From JAYVJH01 sp043777595 (GTDB lineage Bacteria > Bacteroidota > Bacteroidia > Cytophagales > Spirosomataceae), in the NCBI GenBank assembly GCA_043777595.1, contig JAYWHT010000018.1:1-19675 (forward strand): 19,675 nt of DNA, read 5' to 3'. The first letter of the stretch is position 1, and each line of letters begins with the position of its first letter. This document shows positions 15,567 through 19,675 of the stretch, piece after piece. The position numbers and the translations under genes are program-made. The notes under the pieces were generated by a model that was not told where the DNA came from, did not search any database, and was given only the letters and a program-made list of their open reading frames with translations.

Positions 15567-16368
15567 CCAACTCGTTGTATAGATTGTAGTAAGTTTCTGT
15601 AAAATTTTCGTCTTCTTCGACTTGTTCCAATTTACGTTCTGGTAATTCATTCAAAATTTGGTTTAAACTTTCACTAAAATCATCGTCGGCTTTTACTACT
15701 ATGTCGGCGTAGGCGCAGCCTATTTTTATAAAACCCTCAAAATCAGCACTTCGTAAATGGGCAAGAGCTTCATCGCTTACGTCCATTGCACGGGCTTTTT
15801 CAAGAATATCATCGTTAAACTTGAAATCAAAACCGTTGTTATAGACCGTAAAAACACATTTGGTGTCTTTGAACATGGGGTCGTTTTTGTAGGTCGTTTT
15901 CAAATAAAGCGGAATCAAGGCCGTCATCCAGTCGCTACAATGAACGATATCTGGGGCCCAGCCGAGTTTTTTGACAGTTTCCAGAACGCCTTTGCAAAAG
16001 AATATTGCTCGCTCGTCGTTGTCGTCAAAAAAATTATCGTCTTCATCTACAAAAACGGATTTTCTCTGAAAATAGTCTTCGTTGTCAATAAAATAAACTT
16101 GTAGCTTGGCACTTGGTATTGAAGCGACCTTGATAATGAGCGGTTTTTCGTCATCGCCGACCGTGATGTTAATACCCGAAAGACGTACTACCTCGTGGAG
16201 TCGGTTTTTGCGCTCGTTTATAAGCCCAAAGCGAGGCATCAATATCCTGATTTCCATTCCCCGCTCTTGCATGGCTTGGGGGAGTTTCCTTACATAATTG
16301 GCCACTTCGGTAATTTCAAGGAAAGGATTTATTTCATTGGCAACATACAAAATCCGTAGTTTACTCAT
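15559..16368 (-). CDS. Short GT5 'glycogen/starch synthase' N-domain protein
   Basis: This 269-aa protein matches only the N-terminal Rossmann domain of GT5 glycogen/starch synthases: MSKLRILYVANEINPF, then LPQAMQERGMEIRILMPRFG, PLIIKVASIPSAKLQVYFID and APDIVHCSDWMTALIPLYLK. Full GT5 enzymes are about 450-500 aa, with a second domain carrying the nucleotide-sugar site. That domain is absent. The N-terminal KxGG motif that binds ADP-glucose is also altered: canonical Lys/Gly/Gly positions are Glu18, Thr20 and Glu21 (FLEITEVAN). Glycosyl transfer is therefore unlikely, and a binding or regulatory role is an inference. Bacteroidota commonly keep such short proteins beside DUF4270 genes, as here, with an 8-nt overlap. 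A promoter-like TTGA-n19-TAATTTTG lies upstream. Confidence 0.85.
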   Translation of the reverse strand: MSKLRILYVANEINPFLEITEVANYVRKLPQAMQERGMEIRILMPRFGLINERKNRLHEVVRLSGINITVGDDEKPLIIKVASIPSAKLQVYFIDNEDYFQRKSVFVDEDDNFFDDNDERAIFFCKGVLETVKKLGWAPDIVHCSDWMTALIPLYLKTTYKNDPMFKDTKCVFTVYNNGFDFKFNDDILEKARAMDVSDEALAHLRSADFEGFIKIGCAYADIVVKADDDFSESLNQILNELPERKLEQVEEDENFTETYYNLYNELVG

Positions 16369-16413
16369 AGACCAGTTTTGTGTTTAAGTAGGGGCATTAT
16401 GACAAAAATTTTG

Positions 16414-16444
16414 CAAAATTAACAAAAAAATACCCATATTTCAA
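16414..16444 (-). promoter_or_regulatory. Bacteroidota-type promoter for the GT5/DUF4270 unit
   Basis: On the minus strand TTGA (16444-16441) is followed after 19 nt by TAATTTTG (16421-16414). The latter matches the -7 consensus TAnnTTTG exactly and the former differs from the -33 consensus TTTG by one base. It lies 45 nt upstream of the GT5 start codon. Confidence 0.5.
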
Positions 16445-16558
16445 TGCTTTACCCCAACTCATTTTCAAAAACTATTTACTGTCTGTCTATTTTTAGCAAC
16501 GACAATGCAAGGTTGTGTTTCTTTTTTTATTATTTTTGGTAAAAAAATAGGAATCAAT

Positions 16559-17050
16559 ATGGAACTACTAACTCAATCTTTGGCCGAGGCTACTGTCTCA
16601 GACTATGAATTAGAACGCAATAAACCTATGCCTAACCTCACACACGGCTCACTCCAAATGAACTTGGGGTTTGAGATTAAACTAAATTACGGCTCTCAAT
16701 TTCGTATTGCCAGCGAAGTAGCATTGGCTACTACTCCCGATGACACTACGCCCGACATCGTGGTTTACCCAAAACGGCCGCTGAACTTTGTGAACGAAAC
16801 AGCCAAACAAACCGATGCTCCGCTGCTGGCTATTGAGATACAGTCGCCCTCACAAGGCAACGAAGAAATGATTGGCAAAACGTACCAGTATTTTAACTTT
16901 GGTGTGCAGTCGTGTTGGATAGTTTTTCCAGCCATGAAAGCCGTAGCTGTTTACAGTAACCCCGTTGATTATACTTTTTTTAGAGAACACGACATACTAA
17001 AAGACACAAATCTAAATTTAGAAATAGACTTATCGAAGATTTTTATTTGA
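16559..17050 (+). CDS. Uma2-family (DUF820) restriction-endonuclease-like protein
   Basis: This 163-aa protein has the PD-(D/E)xK-like Uma2 core. With the ATG at 16559, Glu53 (ASEVAL) precedes the PDIVVYP motif with Asp66, then AIEIQSPSQG with Glu93 and Gln95, followed by GKTYQYFNFGVQSCWIVFP. This PD...ExQ...K...Y...GV..WIV pattern is the family signature. Uma2 proteins are putative nucleases of unknown target, very abundant in cyanobacteria and also found in Cytophagales. I chose the ATG at 16559 because AGGA lies 8 nt upstream and because a start at 16505 would add a non-conserved hydrophobic leader. The gene is a monocistron on the plus strand between minus-strand genes. Confidence 0.8.
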   Translation: MELLTQSLAEATVSDYELERNKPMPNLTHGSLQMNLGFEIKLNYGSQFRIASEVALATTPDDTTPDIVVYPKRPLNFVNETAKQTDAPLLAIEIQSPSQGNEEMIGKTYQYFNFGVQSCWIVFPAMKAVAVYSNPVDYTFFREHDILKDTNLNLEIDLSKIFI

Positions 17051-17081
17051 CAACTACATTTTAAATTTTGATAACTTAGAA

Positions 17082-17123
17082 CATTGTATTTAACTCAATA
17101 CACGATACCATATACCCACGACT
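17082..17123 (-). repeat. Dispersed intergenic repeat, copy 2
   Basis: The minus strand starts AGTCGTGGGTATAT and ends TTAAATACAATG, aligning with 11881-11921 at 36 of 42 columns. It fills most of the 75-nt space between the convergent Uma2 and amidohydrolase genes and is inverted relative to copy 1 on the chromosome. Confidence 0.6.
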
Positions 17124-17125
17124 AC

Positions 17126-18757
17126 CTATTTTCTTTCAAAAACTTTTTCTCCTGACACGTAAGTTTTAAGTACCTTCAATTCTCTGATTTCGGAGGCTGG
17201 GGCGAGCATTAGGTCTTTGTCAAGTATTACAAAATCGGCATCTTTGCCTACTTCAATACTACCCCGCTGTTTTTCTTCAAAATTGCCATAAGCTGCCCAA
17301 ATCGTCATCGCTCGTAGGGTTGTTGCTCTGTCGAGGGCATTGTCTGTTTGATAGCCACCTGCTGGCCAGCCTTTGGCATCTTGCCTAAAAACTGCCGAAT
17401 GAAAAGTATAAAACGGTGAGACGGCTTCGACCGGAAAATCTGTACCAAAGCTAATTATTTGATTTTGAGCATATAACTGTTTGAAAATATAACCTGATTT
17501 TTCTCTCATTTTGCCCAACCGCTCGGCTGCCCAATACATATCTGAGGTAGCGTGTGTGGGCTGAACTGACGGAATGATGCTAAACTGGCCAAACTTTGGT
17601 ACATCGATCGCATCAACTATTTGGGCGTGTTCGATGCGCCAGCGGCGGTTGTTTTTGGTTTTGAGGTATTTGGCATAGATATTGAGTATGAGCCGATTGG
17701 CCGAATCGCCGATGCAGTGGGTGTTAGCCTGAAAGTCGCTGGTGGCGATTTGTGCTATAAATTTTTCTAACTCAGCGGGGCTTAATAACAAAAATCCATT
17801 AGTTTTTTCGTCGGCGTAAGGTTTGAGCAAACAAGCACCACGAGAACCCAACGCACCATCGGCATAGAGTTTAAACGACCGCACATTGAGCCTGTCGGAC
17901 TGGTAAGTGCCTTTTTTGAGGTACAAATCGACGTTTTCTTGACTGAGGCTCACCATTGGATATAGTCTAATTTTGAGTTTATTGGCTTTTTGTAGCTTGT
18001 CCATCAACTCAATCACCTCTGGCGACACGCCCGCATCGCCCACGTTGGTTAGCCCCAACGAAAAACACATAGCCTCGGCTTTTTTGAGCATATTGGCTAT
18101 CTCTTCGTCGGTAGGTTGTGGGTTTACGGCACGGGCGAGGCGCATGGCATTGTCTATTAAAATACCCGATGGTTCGTTGTTTTTCATAATTACTAAGCCA
18201 CCTTCTATCTTGGTTTTGGCCGTAACTTGGGCAAGTTGTAGCCCTTTTGAATTGAGCCAAGCAGCGTGGCCGTCGATGCGAGTGAGATAAACAGGATTTT
18301 TGGGAAAGTGTTTATCTAAAATAGTTTTGTCTGGAAATTGCTTGACAGCCCAGTCGTTTTGGTCCCACCCTCGGCCTATGAGCCATACTTTTTCGGGGTG
18401 TTCGGACTGGTATTTTTTGAGGCGTTCAATTATCCCCTCAGTTGAGGTTGTACCCGTCAAATCGGCCTGGTCGAGCATTTGGCCTAATCCATAAAAGTGA
18501 GCGTGGGCATCGTACAAGCCAGGGAAAATTGACTTGTGGCCTGCATCAACGACAGAGTCTGACTGGTATTGACCAAAAACAGTAGCAGAGTCGCCAATGG
18601 CAACAAATCTACCGTCTTTGACTGCCAATGCTGTGGCCGTCGAAAAGGTCGAGTCTGCGGTGTAAATGACGGCATTGCGGACAATTAAATCGGTGGATTG
18701 CTTACCGCCACAAGCTGCCAACGCCAGACAGACGGCAGCTATAAAAGTGTTTTTCAT
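17126..18757 (-). CDS. YtcJ-type amidohydrolase lipoprotein
   Basis: This 543-aa metal-dependent hydrolase belongs to the YtcJ-like branch of amidohydrolases. The lipoprotein signal MKNTFIAAVCLALAACGGK has lipobox LAAC with Cys16, so it is exported and lipidated. After an N-terminal beta segment (TADSTFSTATALAVKDGRFV) comes the metal-binding DAHAHF motif (His85/His87). Further motifs are SFKLYADGALGSRGA (a carbamylated-Lys-type region), NTHCIGDSANR, RRWRIEHAQIVD and SFGTDFPVEAVSPF with the catalytic Asp of TDFP. The C-terminus returns to the beta domain (GKDADFVILDKD). The natural substrate, probably an amide or ester, is not evident. The gene is monocistronic, in a convergent pair with Uma2. 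Confidence 0.88.
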   Translation of the reverse strand: MKNTFIAAVCLALAACGGKQSTDLIVRNAVIYTADSTFSTATALAVKDGRFVAIGDSATVFGQYQSDSVVDAGHKSIFPGLYDAHAHFYGLGQMLDQADLTGTTSTEGIIERLKKYQSEHPEKVWLIGRGWDQNDWAVKQFPDKTILDKHFPKNPVYLTRIDGHAAWLNSKGLQLAQVTAKTKIEGGLVIMKNNEPSGILIDNAMRLARAVNPQPTDEEIANMLKKAEAMCFSLGLTNVGDAGVSPEVIELMDKLQKANKLKIRLYPMVSLSQENVDLYLKKGTYQSDRLNVRSFKLYADGALGSRGACLLKPYADEKTNGFLLLSPAELEKFIAQIATSDFQANTHCIGDSANRLILNIYAKYLKTKNNRRWRIEHAQIVDAIDVPKFGQFSIIPSVQPTHATSDMYWAAERLGKMREKSGYIFKQLYAQNQIISFGTDFPVEAVSPFYTFHSAVFRQDAKGWPAGGYQTDNALDRATTLRAMTIWAAYGNFEEKQRGSIEVGKDADFVILDKDLMLAPASEIRELKVLKTYVSGEKVFERK

Positions 18758-18906
18758 ATTTGATTTAGAGAATAATTGGCATAAAATTACAAAAATTAAA
18801 CAGAAACCAACCTCAAATCAGTACAATATAGACAACGACATAACTTCTTAGAATAAAAATGTAGAATTATGAATGATTAAATGACAGTTCCTTGCAGTGG
18901 CTTGGC

Positions 18907-18925
18907 CAATGTCATTAAGTTAAGG
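18907..18925. mobile_element. Likely right-end inverted repeat of the IS4-type remnant
   Basis: CAATGTCATTAAGTTAAGG lies 7 nt beyond the stop of the IS4 transposase C-terminus. CTTAACTTAATGACATT (its reverse complement) resembles ends I recall from IS4-type elements. The opposite end is not in the window, so this is unconfirmed. Confidence 0.4.
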
Positions 18926-18931
18926 AATACA

Positions 18932-19589
18932 TCACGTATTTATCTTTCTATTTTTCATCATTTTAGGCTTTTTCTTGGGTCTATATTGGTCTGGTTTTCT
19001 GACAAACGCCCTATTTGGACGTATAGCTTCAATGTTTTGAATAAATATTTTTGTCAAATAGTCTATTTTGGGGGGTTTGCCCCAAAAGCAAATCTATTAT
19101 TTTATCTCTCAATAAATTCACGCAAGCACTAATATTGACCTGATATTTACGAACTATATATTTGGCTTTGACCTCCTTATTGACTTCTTCTCGAAGAAGC
19201 GCCTCCATATTTGAAATTATAAGTGTAATAAAAAAATCCTGTTGAATAACTATTTCACTTAGCCCAGAGAAATTCTCAAGCCGCAAACAATTCTTTAGTA
19301 CATCATATCTTGTTTGTATACCCCAACGTCTAAAATAAAGGGGCATAAATACCGAGTATCGAAAGACGGATAGCCTCTCATATAAAATTAAATCATCTCT
19401 CATTTCTCGTTCACCTGTACCAAACTTTTTCAATAGGCCATCAATGACCATTTCATTGAGTACATCACATAACATCAAGACTCTGACTGTAATGCGTAGG
19501 GTTTTATGTTGATTGACATACGTGCCATATTCCTTCTCAAATTTCTCTGTATGAGGTAGTTCTATAATACTACCATCTAAGTAGGTCAT
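18932..19589 (-). pseudogene. Inactivated IS4-family transposase
   Basis: The main frame (19029-19589, 186 aa) starts MTYLDGSIIELPHTEKFEKE, which holds the first catalytic Asp (LDGS), and continues VLMLCDVLNEM, RDDLILYERLSV, RRWGIQTRYDVLKN and LENFSGLSEIVIQQDF. Compared with intact IS4 transposases, the N-terminus is missing and an internal stretch of roughly 100 residues, including the second-Asp (DRGY) region, is collapsed at YERLSVF. In the YREK motif the catalytic Glu is Gln (Tyr85-Arg88-Gln92-Lys99). The normal C-terminal tail (IEAIRPNRAFVRKPDQYRP, KKKPKMMKNRK) is in another frame down to 18932, after an indel near the C/A runs at about 19070. The element is therefore certainly dead. Confidence 0.85.
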
Positions 19590-19624
19590 TATAATTAGTT
19601 TAGATTATTTTGTAATTTTGTCGC

Positions 19625-19675
19625 ATGGGACGAGTAAACACACCAATATTAGATACAGCGGCTAAAAATGCCTTA
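19625..19675 (+). CDS. 5' end of a second transposase, possibly IS630-like (partial)
   Basis: An open frame starts MGRVNTPILDTAAKNAL and runs off the window. The start MGRVxTPxLD is what I recall from IS630-type helix-turn-helix transposases of Bacteroidota, but only 17 residues are visible, so the family call is weak. It diverges from the IS4 remnant, with only 35 nt between their start codons, consistent with insertion of one element into or beside the other and loss of the IS4 5' end. Confidence 0.4.
   Translation, partial: MGRVNTPILDTAAKNAL

Noticed and set aside
15757..16104. 115-aa plus-strand frame inside the GT5 gene
   Set aside because: Antisense to a conserved domain, with composition expected of a shadow frame.
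19613..19620. TAATTTTG as a promoter -7 box for the rightmost transposase
   Set aside because: It ends only 4 nt before the ATG, so transcription would start at or inside the start codon; no fitting -33 box is seen.
1..19675. CRISPR array or defence island
   Set aside because: No regularly spaced repeats of 20 nt or more were seen, and no Cas, restriction-modification or abortive-infection gene is recognisable; the Uma2 protein alone is not evidence of a defence island.

Overview
The window looks like chromosomal DNA from a Bacteroidota member, most likely a Cytophagales/Spirosomaceae-type bacterium. The evidence is a set of Bacteroidota-restricted families (DUF4834, DUF4270, the short GT5-type 'glycogen synthase', a type IX secretion sorting-domain remnant), promoter-like TAnnTTTG boxes, few strong ribosome binding sites, and AT-rich intergenic DNA. 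No taxonomic marker gene is present, so genus is not assignable.

Layout. 1-440: edge of an integrated phage-like element (small DUF5681-like gene with a terminator, then an 11-bp tandem repeat) abutting a tRNA-Asn on the minus strand. Upstream of that tRNA is a decayed tandem copy of it. 727-2412: a ROK-family sugar kinase and an SDR oxidoreductase, probably co-transcribed on the minus strand. 2616-3260: plsY (phospholipid synthesis) on the plus strand. 3363-5984: a DUF4834 membrane protein downstream of a large RND/MMPL-type exporter. 6081-6780: a two-gene cassette, a GNAT-like protein broken by frameshifts overlapping an intact 54-aa partner that has not been called by length-filtered ORF finding. 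6838-11024: a two-gene unit encoding a 936-aa periplasmic TPR protein and an OmpA-domain protein. 11191-11815: a graveyard with a strong terminator, the C-terminal sorting domain of a lost T9SS cargo protein, and an IS30 transposase remnant. 12206-16368: glmS, a DUF4270 lipoprotein and an N-domain-only GT5 protein on the minus strand. 16559-17050: a Uma2-family nuclease-like protein on the plus strand. 17126-18757: a YtcJ-type amidohydrolase lipoprotein. 18907-19675: an inactivated IS4-type transposase next to the start of another transposase, possibly IS630-like, that runs off the window.

Most intact genes are envelope or core metabolism: PlsY (membrane lipid), GlmS (amino-sugar precursor for peptidoglycan and LPS), OmpA/TPR (wall-outer membrane link), DUF4270 lipoprotein and MMPL exporter. 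The accessory content is mainly decayed. I found no CRISPR array, no intact defence island and no convincing novel multi-gene system. The most unusual items are a 42-bp dispersed intergenic repeat present twice in inverted orientation (11881-11921 and 17082-17123, 36 of 42 columns identical), the decayed acetyltransferase-like/small-protein cassette, and the short GT5 protein that has lost both its C-terminal domain and its KxGG motif and overlaps the DUF4270 gene. All family names come from recognising motifs by eye; no database search was run.
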